From: Candidatus Aenigmatarchaeota archaeon | GTDB taxonomy: Archaea > Aenigmatarchaeota > Aenigmatarchaeia > GW2011-AR5 | DNA: 9,241 nucleotides | Assembly (NCBI GenBank): GCA_016202875.1 | Contig: JACQNX010000021.1 | Coordinates: 1-9,241, forward strand | Reading direction: 5' to 3' | Shown here: one piece after another, positions 1-5,925 of the stretch | How positions within the stretch are numbered: the first letter of the stretch is position 1 | How the letters are laid out: every line of letters begins with the position of its first letter | Position numbers and translations under genes: made by a program | The notes under the pieces: generated by a model | Database searches by the model: none | What the model saw: the letters and a program-made list of their open reading frames with translations, nothing else | Told to the model about the DNA's origin: nothing

Positions 1-453
1 GTAAAATCAGGGGATGTGATAAAAATAGGCAGGCTCGAAGTGCAGGCAGTGAAGGCGTCTCATTATACATACACCCTGGGCTATGTCCTGAAATATGATG
101 ACCTGAAAATCGGCTATCCTGCTGACGGCTCTTACTATCCAAGTCAGGAAAAGTTCTACGAAGGCTGTGACGCCCTCATTTTAAACGTGCCGTGGCCCAA
201 GGGTTATGACGCGCCAAAAAACATCCACATGACTCTGGACGACGCAATAGCGCTTGTGAAAAGCATGGAAAAGAAACCAGGCCTTGTTGTTCTCTCCCAT
301 TTGTCCCCTTTAATATTGCGCTCTAACATGTTCAAGCAGGAGCGCATATTCCAGGAAGCCACCAGGTCCCGCTGCATCAGTGCCAGCGACTTCCTGGAGC
401 TGAACCTGGACACGCTGAAGACAAAGATGCTGCAGCCTGTCGCAAAAATCTGA
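1..453 (+). CDS. Metallo-beta-lactamase-fold hydrolase, C-terminal part (5' end outside window)
   Basis: The frame is open from base 1 and ends at TGA 451-453, giving 150 visible residues. The GTG at 16 is an internal valine codon, because the upstream residues (VKSGD) already read as the fold's strand-turn. The visible part looks like the second half of a metallo-beta-lactamase domain: a strand followed by a His (codon 61-63) and a Gly-Tyr strand, an Asp in PADGS (codon 124-126) where the family has its bridging Asp, then a helix beginning NIHMTLDD and a strand ending in SHLSP (His codon 298-300), the usual last metal-ligand position. The N-terminal HxHxDH motif would lie upstream and is not visible, so substrate (nuclease, phosphodiesterase or other) cannot be assigned. 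It converges with the lipoprotein gene, with a 16-nt gap. The fold call is fairly sure, the function unknown. Confidence 0.7.
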   Translation, partial: VKSGDVIKIGRLEVQAVKASHYTYTLGYVLKYDDLKIGYPADGSYYPSQEKFYEGCDALILNVPWPKGYDAPKNIHMTLDDAIALVKSMEKKPGLVVLSHLSPLILRSNMFKQERIFQEATRSRCISASDFLELNLDTLKTKMLQPVAKI

Positions 454-469
454 CTGTACTGTGTTTCGG

Positions 470-832
470 TTAGCACTGCCTCTGCTCGAAATTCCCCGGC
501 GCAATGACAGTTACAATGCTGCCTGTGCAGCTCTGCTGGAGCTCGCAAGTGAAGATAGTGTACGGCTCCGCAACTTCCCTCGACCACCTGCACAGCGTCT
601 CAGAGCTGCCTAAAATCACCCTGATCTCGCTTGTGTTGATTGCTGCAGGGCCTGTGGCGCGAAGAACTGCTAGGTTTGAATAAGCGCCCTCTATCGCGAT
701 TCTTTTTTCCTGATTAAGCATTGTTGTTTCGTTCTGCGATATATTTTTGCTTGCGTTTTGTTCAGAACTCTGGATACAGCCAGCAGCAAAAGTTATGATA
801 ATAAAAATTATAACACTGACGCCAAACCTCAT
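470..832 (-). CDS. Small predicted lipoprotein, function unknown
   Basis: This 120-residue protein starts with a short basic N-terminus, a hydrophobic stretch (residues 5-17) and a lipobox-like FAAGC, predicting export and lipid attachment at Cys19. Residues 20-45 form a polar Ser/Asn/Gln-rich linker with sequons at N26, N30 and N34; N66 is a further sequon. The C-terminal half (about 45-120) looks like a small beta-rich extracellular domain with four Cys (81, 96, 102, 120), enough for two disulfides, and ends APGN...C. The overall look is of archaeal surface proteins, but I recognise no named family. The ATG at 830-832 is supported by GGAGG at 839-843 (minus strand) six bases upstream. It lies 69 nt downstream of the AAA+ regulator gene on the same strand and could be co-transcribed with it. 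Confidence 0.7.
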   Translation of the reverse strand: MRFGVSVIIFIIITFAAGCIQSSEQNASKNISQNETTMLNQEKRIAIEGAYSNLAVLRATGPAAINTSEIRVILGSSETLCRWSREVAEPYTIFTCELQQSCTGSIVTVIAPGNFEQRQC

Positions 833-838
833 CTTATT

Positions 839-843
839 CCTCC
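839..843 (-). promoter_or_regulatory. Shine-Dalgarno site (GGAGG) of the lipoprotein gene
   Basis: CCTCC on the plus strand reads GGAGG on the minus strand, six bases before the ATG at 832-830. It fixes the lipoprotein start and matches the archaeal anti-SD sequence. Confidence 0.75.
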
Positions 844-857
844 GTATTCAATGCCGA

Positions 858-885
858 TATTTAAATCTTCCACAGAAAATAAATT
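858..885 (-). promoter_or_regulatory. Possible TATA boxes for the lipoprotein gene
   Basis: Two AT-rich blocks lie in the 69-nt gap: minus-strand ATTTAAATA (858-866) and AATTTATTTT (876-885). Initiation about 25 nt downstream of the second would give a leader that includes the GGAGG site. Initiation from the first would start at or inside that site, so the second fits better. The gene may instead be read through from the regulator gene. Confidence 0.35.
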
Positions 886-901
886 GAAAGCTATGTATTT
901 G

Positions 902-2296
902 TCACTTTGGGGTTCCAGGGCCTGAAACAACATTTTCTGCTGGCAATTCAAGTCCTGTCATTGGTTTCTCGCTCTCTGCCATAAAAGCGCTGGCATCTAT
1001 AAGTGCACGGGATTTGTTACCATGATAATGGTTAATGAGCGCATTGTATAGAGCTCGCGCATCATTGCGCAATTGAGGAATCGTCACATCTGGATGACCT
1101 CTGAGATAAGTAAGAAGTTCTTGTTTCCGGCGAGGAATTGGTCTAATTTTTGGTTCTGCAAACTCGGGACCCTGACTATTATCAGGCATCGAAGGTGTCG
1201 ATGACTCGGAAGAAGTCTTGAGCGTTTCAAGGTAATTTAGCATTTCGTACCTGTCAATATAGTCATCTTTACTAGGCGATATGCTAAGGTTGTATTTTAA
1301 CAGGATATCTTGTTTTCTACTTTCGTATTCTTTTAGTTTATATCGAATCGTCTTTACACTTATGCCAAGTAAGCGGGCAGCTTCGCTCTTATTGCCATTA
1401 GTCTTATCCACGCACCTCCATATTTTATACATTTCAATTTCTTCAAGGCTTGCATTATCAAAAAAGCTTTCCAGTGAAGGTTTTCCGTGCCCATTCATAG
1501 AATACAACAAAGAGATAATATACGTCTTGTCGAATATAATTTCGTTTGATGAACCAAGTTCTGCCAATATAAGGCCCCGCTTAATCAGAGACTCTAATTC
1601 ACGAATATTTCCAGGCCAGTCATAATCTTTCAATGCTGTGATGCCATCTTGAGTAATATTAACTGAAGCGTTTGGTTGGAAAGAAGGGACATAACGCTTC
1701 ACAAAATAATCAGCAAGTTCAGCAATATCAGACCGGCGCGAACGCAACGGCGGCAGCTCGACTGTGATTACTTCAATACGGCGATAGAGTGGCTCTAAAA
1801 GCTTCTTTTCAGCAATAGCCCTGCGCAAATCCGCACTAGACGCCACAAGCACACGAGCGCTAGTTTTCTTTGCAGTTCGCTCTCCCAGCATATAATATTC
1901 TCCATCCTGTAAAACGCGTAAAAGTCCCGCCTGCTCGGCTACTGGCAACTCCTGAATTTCGTCTAAAAAGAGTGTTCCTCTATTTGCTGTTTCAAAAAAT
2001 CCGGCATAATACTTAATAGCGCCTGTAAATGCACCCTGCCGGTGACCAAATAGTTCGTTCCCGAGAGTTTCTGCAGGAATCTGCGCACAACTAAGCGGCA
2101 CAAATCCTTCTCTACCAGAATATTTATGTATAAATCGTGCAATAAGTTCTTTGCCAGTACCTGTTTCACCAGTAATAGTAACTGGCTCAGAAGTACGGGC
2201 AGCTTTCAAACTAACGCGATATATTGTTTTCATTACAGGTGTCTTTCCAATAATAAGACGATAAGGCGGAATATCTTCATAAGTTGGAATATGCAT
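902..2296 (-). CDS. Sigma-54-type AAA+ enhancer-binding regulator with Fis HTH and unusual C-terminal extension
   Basis: 464 residues with the architecture of PspF-like bacterial enhancer-binding proteins: no N-terminal sensor domain, a central AAA+ ATPase (about 15-245), then a DNA-binding domain. Visible motifs are Walker A GETGTGKE (43-50), the sigma-54-contacting loop GAFTGA (88-93), Walker B GTLFLDE (107-113), a sensor-I-like strand (150-158), LPPLRSRRSDI (181-191) and sensor II WPGNIREL (227-234). A Fis-type helix-turn-helix sits at about 296-325 (NKSEAARLLGIS, then KTIRYKLKEYE). In bacteria such proteins hydrolyse ATP to remodel RNA polymerase-sigma-54. The usual FRxDLYYRL segment reads LLEPLYRRI (166-174), so the first of its two arginines is lost and the second kept (R173). 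Beyond the HTH there are about 140 extra residues: a Ser/Pro-rich linker (about 360-385) and a basic helical segment (388-435) I cannot name. ATG at 2294-2296; no clear SD. The gene is AT-rich relative to valS, suggesting transfer from bacteria. The family call is firm; the role in an archaeon is unknown. Confidence 0.93.
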   Translation of the reverse strand: MHIPTYEDIPPYRLIIGKTPVMKTIYRVSLKAARTSEPVTITGETGTGKELIARFIHKYSGREGFVPLSCAQIPAETLGNELFGHRQGAFTGAIKYYAGFFETANRGTLFLDEIQELPVAEQAGLLRVLQDGEYYMLGERTAKKTSARVLVASSADLRRAIAEKKLLEPLYRRIEVITVELPPLRSRRSDIAELADYFVKRYVPSFQPNASVNITQDGITALKDYDWPGNIRELESLIKRGLILAELGSSNEIIFDKTYIISLLYSMNGHGKPSLESFFDNASLEEIEMYKIWRCVDKTNGNKSEAARLLGISVKTIRYKLKEYESRKQDILLKYNLSISPSKDDYIDRYEMLNYLETLKTSSESSTPSMPDNSQGPEFAEPKIRPIPRRKQELLTYLRGHPDVTIPQLRNDARALYNALINHYHGNKSRALIDASAFMAESEKPMTGLELPAENVVSGPGTPK

Positions 2297-2340
2297 ATCT
2301 AAGTAAAGAATGAAATGTTCTTAAGGTTAAAAATAACGTG

Positions 2341-2382
2341 CCATTTTATAAACCTACATCTTTCATCCCATTATTTAAACCT
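2341..2382. repeat. Imperfect 15-bp direct repeat carrying TATA elements
   Basis: CCATTTTATAAACCT (2341-2355) and CCATTATTTAAACCT (2368-2382) match at 13 of 15 positions and start 27 bp apart. Read on the minus strand both begin AGGTTTA, the same string that precedes the TATA box at 7631-7643. They may be tandem BRE/TATA promoters for the regulator gene or a paired binding site. Confidence 0.6.
2372..2379 (+). promoter_or_regulatory. TATA box of valS (leaderless start)
   Basis: TATTTAAA is centred about 25 bp upstream of the ATG at 2401. That is the usual archaeal TATA-to-initiation distance, so transcription should begin at or next to the start codon. No SD precedes it. Confidence 0.6.
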
Positions 2383-2400
2383 TATATCAAAAATAAGAAT

Positions 2401-4767
2401 ATGCTCGCAAAGAACTGGGACAAAAGCCTTGAGGCTCCTATTTACAATGAGTGGAAGGAAAAGAAAGCTTACATATTCATCGGCCAGGGCAGGCCTGTCT
2501 TCAGCATAGACACGCCACCGCCTTACGTAAATGCGCCTATCCATGTCGGACAGGCAACAACCTATGTGTACATGGACATGTTCGCAAGATTTCGCAGGAT
2601 GAAAGGCTTTAGCGTGCTCTTCCCTCTTGGGCTGGACAGGAACGGCCTGCCCATAGAAATGGCTGCAGAGAAGAAGTTTGGCGTGTCCTTGCACGACACA
2701 AACCGCGAGCATTTTCTCTCGCTCTGCAAAAAGATCCTGGAAGAATCCAGCACCTCGACGCTTGACTCTTTCCTGAAACTGGGCATCTCCTTCAACTCCT
2801 GGAAAATCGGCACAGAAATCGGCGATGCTTATCTCACCGACTCCGAGGATTACCGAGCCATGACCCAGGCGACTTTCATAGACCTCTGGAACAAAGGCCT
2901 TGTCTACGAAGACGCGCGCATCAACAACTACTGCCCTGGATGCCGCACCACGCTCGCTGATGCAGAGATTGATTATGAAGAGCTGCCCAGCATGTTCAGC
3001 GATATTAAGTTCAGAATAAAGGAAACAGGCGAGGAGATCGTCATCAGCACAACGCGGCCTGAGCTGATAGCAACATGCGCCATGATAATTTTCAATCCAG
3101 ATGATGACCGCTACAGGCAACTTGATGGAAAAACTGCCATTACACCGCTCTTCGGCAAAGAAGTTCTTGTTAAAGCCCATCCCTATGCTGACATGGAAAA
3201 AGGCACAGGCCTCATGATGATGTGCTCCTTCGGCGACCAGGCAGACATCCGCTTTTTCCGCGAGCAAAGCTTGGCGCCAGTTATTGTCATTAATGAGGAA
3301 GGCAAAATGAATGAAAACGCAGGTCCGCTAGAAGGCCTGAAAGTTCCGGATGCCAGAAACCTTATGACTGAAATGTTGAACGAAAAAGATTTGATTGTCA
3401 GTCAGAAAAAAATTTCCCACCGCTCACCTGTCTGCGAACGTTCGAAGCATCCTATTGAATTCATCGCCATGCAGGAGCTTTATCTGAAACAAGTGGACTT
3501 TAAAGACCAGTTGATAAAAATCGCGAACGAAGTGAGCTTTTACTCCCCGCGCAGCAGACAGATCCTGCTGGACTGGATTGATGCTGTATCCATCGACTGG
3601 CCGCTCTCGCGCAGAAGATATTATGGCACAGAGATTCCGTTATGGTACTGCAAATGCGGAAAGATCATTCCTGGCCAGCGCAGCAAATATGTCCAGCCCT
3701 GGCGGGAGAAAAGGCAATGCCCTGAGTGCGGCTCTCACGAACTGCGCGGTGATGAGAGGGTCTTTGACACATGGTTTGATTCCTCGTCTTCACCTCTCTA
3801 CATCCTGAAATGGCTGGACTACCCTGAGCTCTTTGAAAAATATGCACCGTGCTCTCTCCGTCCACAAGGAAAGGAGATTGTAAGAACATGGCTTTATTAC
3901 ACTCTTCTGAAAACTTATCTCCTCACCGGCAAAACTATATTCAAAGATGCCTGGATAAATTACCACATTGTTGATGAAACAGGGAAAAAGATGAGCAAAA
4001 GGCTGGGAAATGTTATCGACCCTCACGATGTGCTGGAAAAATTCGGCGCAGAGCCTTTCCGTCTCTGGTGTGCTGTCGAGGGCAATCTGGACTCGGCTGA
4101 CATGAAGTGCAGCTACGACAGGATCGAGGGCGCGGGAAAAACGCTGACAAAGCTCTGGAACGTTTCCAGATTTGTTTTAGGCCTCGGCCATCTGAAGCAG
4201 GACAAAGTGGAGCTCATGGAAGCTGACAAATGGATCCTGACCGAGCTGAACCATCTTATAGACCTTGCTGACAGTTGCTATGAAAAATATGACTTTCACA
4301 ACCCGGCAACAATGATCAAGCATTTTCTCTGGGAAGCCTTTTCTTCGCACTATGTGGAGCTTGTAAAAACACGTGCATATAATGAGAACAAGAAGTTTAG
4401 TGATGCAGAACAAAATGGAGCCATATTTACCTTACGTTACTGCTTAGAAACGCTGCTTAAGCTATTATCGCCTATTACGCCTTTCATAACGTATACTATC
4501 TATCAGGAGCTGGCTGGCAAGGACATCCATGAAGAGAGCTTTCCTGTTGTTCTGGCCGGGTATAAAACAGATATCACAAAAGACGACATATTGGAATTGA
4601 ACAGCACGATATGGAAAATCAAAAAAGATAACAATCTGTCCCTGAAATCAGAAATCCTCTCCCTGACTCTTCCGCAGAAGTTCAAGCCTCTCGAAAAGGA
4701 TATAAGGACTGCCCACGGCCCGAAAGAAATAAAGTACGCGGATTTTATGGAAGTCATGATTAAATAG
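2401..4767 (+). CDS. valS: Valyl-tRNA synthetase, archaeal type
   Basis: 788-residue class I aminoacyl-tRNA synthetase that charges tRNA-Val in the cytoplasm. The catalytic Rossmann fold opens with IDTPPPYVNAPIHVGQA, where HVGQ (48-51) stands for the HIGH signature, followed by the FPLGLDRNGLPIE segment. The CP1 editing domain has TTRPE (217-221) and GTGLMMMCSFGDQ (268-280), the form I associate with archaeal ValRS rather than the bacterial PxHxxxD form. Zinc-ligand candidates are C178/C181 and C417, C419, C440, C443. The second signature is KMSKR (530-534), then the helical anticodon-binding domain (about 560-788). It is somewhat shorter than typical ValRS and lacks the C-terminal coiled coil of bacterial forms. 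The frame is open upstream to a GTG at 2338, but ATG 2401 is preferred: homology begins right after it (LAKNWDKS) and a TATA box sits about 25 bp before it. The upstream 21 codons overlap the divergent promoter. ValRS versus IleRS or LeuRS rests on the editing-domain motifs. Confidence 0.92.
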   Translation: MLAKNWDKSLEAPIYNEWKEKKAYIFIGQGRPVFSIDTPPPYVNAPIHVGQATTYVYMDMFARFRRMKGFSVLFPLGLDRNGLPIEMAAEKKFGVSLHDTNREHFLSLCKKILEESSTSTLDSFLKLGISFNSWKIGTEIGDAYLTDSEDYRAMTQATFIDLWNKGLVYEDARINNYCPGCRTTLADAEIDYEELPSMFSDIKFRIKETGEEIVISTTRPELIATCAMIIFNPDDDRYRQLDGKTAITPLFGKEVLVKAHPYADMEKGTGLMMMCSFGDQADIRFFREQSLAPVIVINEEGKMNENAGPLEGLKVPDARNLMTEMLNEKDLIVSQKKISHRSPVCERSKHPIEFIAMQELYLKQVDFKDQLIKIANEVSFYSPRSRQILLDWIDAVSIDWPLSRRRYYGTEIPLWYCKCGKIIPGQRSKYVQPWREKRQCPECGSHELRGDERVFDTWFDSSSSPLYILKWLDYPELFEKYAPCSLRPQGKEIVRTWLYYTLLKTYLLTGKTIFKDAWINYHIVDETGKKMSKRLGNVIDPHDVLEKFGAEPFRLWCAVEGNLDSADMKCSYDRIEGAGKTLTKLWNVSRFVLGLGHLKQDKVELMEADKWILTELNHLIDLADSCYEKYDFHNPATMIKHFLWEAFSSHYVELVKTRAYNENKKFSDAEQNGAIFTLRYCLETLLKLLSPITPFITYTIYQELAGKDIHEESFPVVLAGYKTDITKDDILELNSTIWKIKKDNNLSLKSEILSLTLPQKFKPLEKDIRTAHGPKEIKYADFMEVMIK

Positions 4768-5005
4768 AAAAGCAAACAGAGGGCTTCCCACTTACGGACA
4801 CAATTCTCACAGCTGGTTATTGATAATTCGGACAAGGCCTTCAGCGGAGTATACGGCTTTATCCTTGCAGTAAAATCAAAAACAGCGAGATGGCCATAGA
4901 CTGGAAGAAGGACATCTACATCCGCGGGCTGCGTGCGTGATGTTACAAACGTACATATAATATGTTCAGGTGTACATATGAAAATAGAAGAGCATAGACG
5001 AGGGA
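4768..5005. other. Non-coding stretch with gene debris, between valS and the nucleotidyltransferase remnant
   Basis: No intact gene is visible. In the valS frame, reading after the TAG stop stays open for about 42 codons, and a 16-codon ATG frame begins at 4890; neither resembles a protein I know. A promoter-like block near 4951-4979 contains the palindrome CATATAATATG (4954-4964) and two copies of GTACATAT (4951-4958 and 4972-4979), 21 bp apart. No tRNA, T-run terminator or repeat array was seen. Confidence 0.5.
4954..4979 (+). promoter_or_regulatory. TATA-like palindrome with repeated GTACATAT
   Basis: CATATAATATG is a perfect 5+1+5 palindrome that could act as a TATA box. GTACATAT occurs twice, two helical turns apart, as expected for a regulator binding both sites. 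It lies just upstream of the nucleotidyltransferase remnant and may be its old promoter. The spacing to the ATG at 4978 (about 20 bp) is short. Confidence 0.3.
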
Positions 5006-5282
5006 GTGGATGAAAACCAGAGAAACTTGGGGTACAATGTATCCCAGGCAGATATAGAGATGCTATCAATTTATCTCCTGAAGCTGAGGCTTGTGCCGGT
5101 TTCCGTTAATTTTGATCACAGGGTATTCAAGAGTCCTAAAGCCACAAATGCTGTATTGCCTTTTGAGTTTTGTTCGTATCTGATAGAAAGGGTTGAAGGC
5201 ATAAGATCCGTGATTTTATTTGGGGCAGCAAGCCGTGGCGAAGCCCGAAAAGAAATCTGGATTGGATAAATTTACCATCTGA
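5006..5282 (+). pseudogene. Nucleotidyltransferase (MNT/KNT-like) remnant, truncated and probably frameshifted
   Basis: The open stretch from GTG 5006 to TAA 5267-5269 encodes 87 residues. Its C-terminal part reads FEFCSYLIERVEGIRSVILF then GAASRGEARKE, which resembles the opening of small nucleotidyltransferase domains (ILFGSxARGEAxxxSDIDL). Exactly where the catalytic SDID should follow, the frame goes to IWIG and stops. Shifting by one base gives KSGLDKF and a TGA at 5280-5282, partly restoring the motif with one of its two Asp and then ending. The rest of the domain is missing, and the 3' end runs into the convergent GNAT gene. No convincing ATG start is present; an 11-codon frame at 4978-5013 overlaps the beginning and may be a shifted N-terminus. 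The residues before the domain are unrecognised. Reading it as a decayed gene is inference from motif order. Confidence 0.45.
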
Positions 5283-5784
5283 CTTTATTTGTGTCACGCT
5301 TTATTCTTTTCTCCATGACAATTGTGATCATTTTTTGCCCTTCTATCACTTCTATCTTTTTTCTTATTTTCCTGAAGCCGTTTTTCAGGTAAAAATTCAG
5401 CCCTTTCTTATTTTTTTCTTCAACCTCAAGCCGAATTTTACGCGCCCTGAAATGCCTAGCCGCTTTGTCCATAAGTTTTTTCCCTATTCCTTTCCTCTGG
5501 TATTTGGGATGCACATAAAGTCTATTCATGAATATTTTACTGTCTTTTATTTTTCTGACTGTTACAAGACCGACTATTTTCCCTTTTTCTGTTTTTGCAA
5601 CTCCAAAGAAGATATCAGGATTTTTAGCTTGGATGGCAAGAGTTTTTGGATGATGCCATACACGTGTTATTTTCCTTATTGCCTCTTTAGAAAAGAAACT
5701 GCCGTAAGTATCAACCCATGTATAACTCAAAAGTCTCTTTGCCTTTGGTATTTCATCCAGTTTAACTTTCTGTATTTTTATCAT
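5272..5784 (-). CDS. GNAT-family N-acetyltransferase
   Basis: 170 residues spanning a single GCN5-related N-acetyltransferase domain. Motif A is RLYVHPKYQRKGIGKKL (88-104), with the acetyl-CoA pyrophosphate loop QRKGIG (96-101). Motif B follows (119-140): LEVEEKNKKGLNFYLKNGF, the strand-helix-NGF pattern common in this family. The N-terminal 60 residues form the usual variable acceptor-binding part, and a short Lys/Arg-rich tail ends the protein. The acceptor (protein N-terminus, polyamine, antibiotic or other) cannot be told from sequence. The gene is AT-rich (27-35% GC in two 60-base samples) and Lys-rich, unlike valS and the aRF1 exteins, suggesting a different history. ATG at 5782-5784; an AT-rich TATA-like element about 25 bp upstream would make the mRNA leaderless. 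It is divergent from aRF1 across 141 bp. Confidence 0.88.
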   Translation of the reverse strand: MIKIQKVKLDEIPKAKRLLSYTWVDTYGSFFSKEAIRKITRVWHHPKTLAIQAKNPDIFFGVAKTEKGKIVGLVTVRKIKDSKIFMNRLYVHPKYQRKGIGKKLMDKAARHFRARKIRLEVEEKNKKGLNFYLKNGFRKIRKKIEVIEGQKMITIVMEKRIKRDTNKVRW

Positions 5785-5804
5785 AAAAATAATTATGCTA
5801 TTAA

Positions 5805-5813
5805 CTTTTTATT
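5805..5813 (-). promoter_or_regulatory. Possible TATA box of the GNAT gene
   Basis: Minus-strand AATAAAAAG is centred about 25 bp upstream of the ATG at 5784, which fits leaderless initiation. The surroundings are AT-rich throughout, so chance matches are easy. Confidence 0.3.
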
Positions 5814-5882
5814 CTCTTTTGTTGAAATAACAGCATGACATCTGCAAGAATTTGACAGTTCGTTTTCGATAGGGCGTTCTTC

Positions 5883-5890
5883 TTATACAA
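5883..5890 (+). promoter_or_regulatory. Possible TATA box of the aRF1 gene
   Basis: TTATACAA is centred about 40 bp before the ATG at 5926. Initiation 25 bp downstream would give a leader of about 13-15 nt that contains the GTGAT site. Confidence 0.4.
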
Positions 5891-5915
5891 CTTAATTTCA
5901 AACAATAATTATCGT

Positions 5916-5920
5916 GTGAT
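5916..5920 (+). promoter_or_regulatory. Shine-Dalgarno site (GTGAT) of the aRF1 gene
   Basis: GTGAT matches the 3' part of the archaeal GGAGGTGAT consensus, five bases before the ATG. It supports 5926 as the start. Confidence 0.55.
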
Positions 5921-5925
5921 GTTTT

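Larger units (their letters stand above)
2297..2400. promoter_or_regulatory. Divergent promoter region between the AAA+ regulator and valS
   Basis: The region holds valS's TATTTAAA on the plus strand and two minus-strand TATA-like elements facing the regulator, TTTATAAAAT (2343-2352) and TTTAAATAAT (2370-2379). The second lies on the same bases as the valS TATA box. TTTATAAA (2345-2352) is a perfect palindrome and could direct either strand. From the nearer minus-strand box, initiation would fall near 2323, leaving a leader of roughly 27 nt without a clear SD. Confidence 0.55.

Noticed and set aside
2328..2343. Minus-strand TGGCACG (2337-2343) upstream of the AAA+ regulator, identical to the sigma-54 -24 element
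   Set aside because: The matching -12 position reads TTTTA and lacks the essential GC of TTGCA, and the block sits inside an archaeal TATA region. A seven-base match alone can be chance, and no sigma-54 gene is in view.
2371..3267. Long minus-strand open frame (298 codons) antisense to valS
   Set aside because: It lies wholly opposite conserved synthetase motifs, shows no recognisable domain, and is explained by valS codon bias.
4503..5069. Minus-strand open frame of 188 codons covering the end of valS and the debris region
   Set aside because: More than half is antisense to valS, the composition is not protein-like (many Cys, Ser, Pro), and there is no SD or motif.
5335..5838. Plus-strand open frame of 167 codons opposite the GNAT gene
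   Set aside because: It is Phe/Tyr-rich sequence produced by reading the Lys-rich GNAT gene backwards; the minus-strand GNAT motifs are clear.
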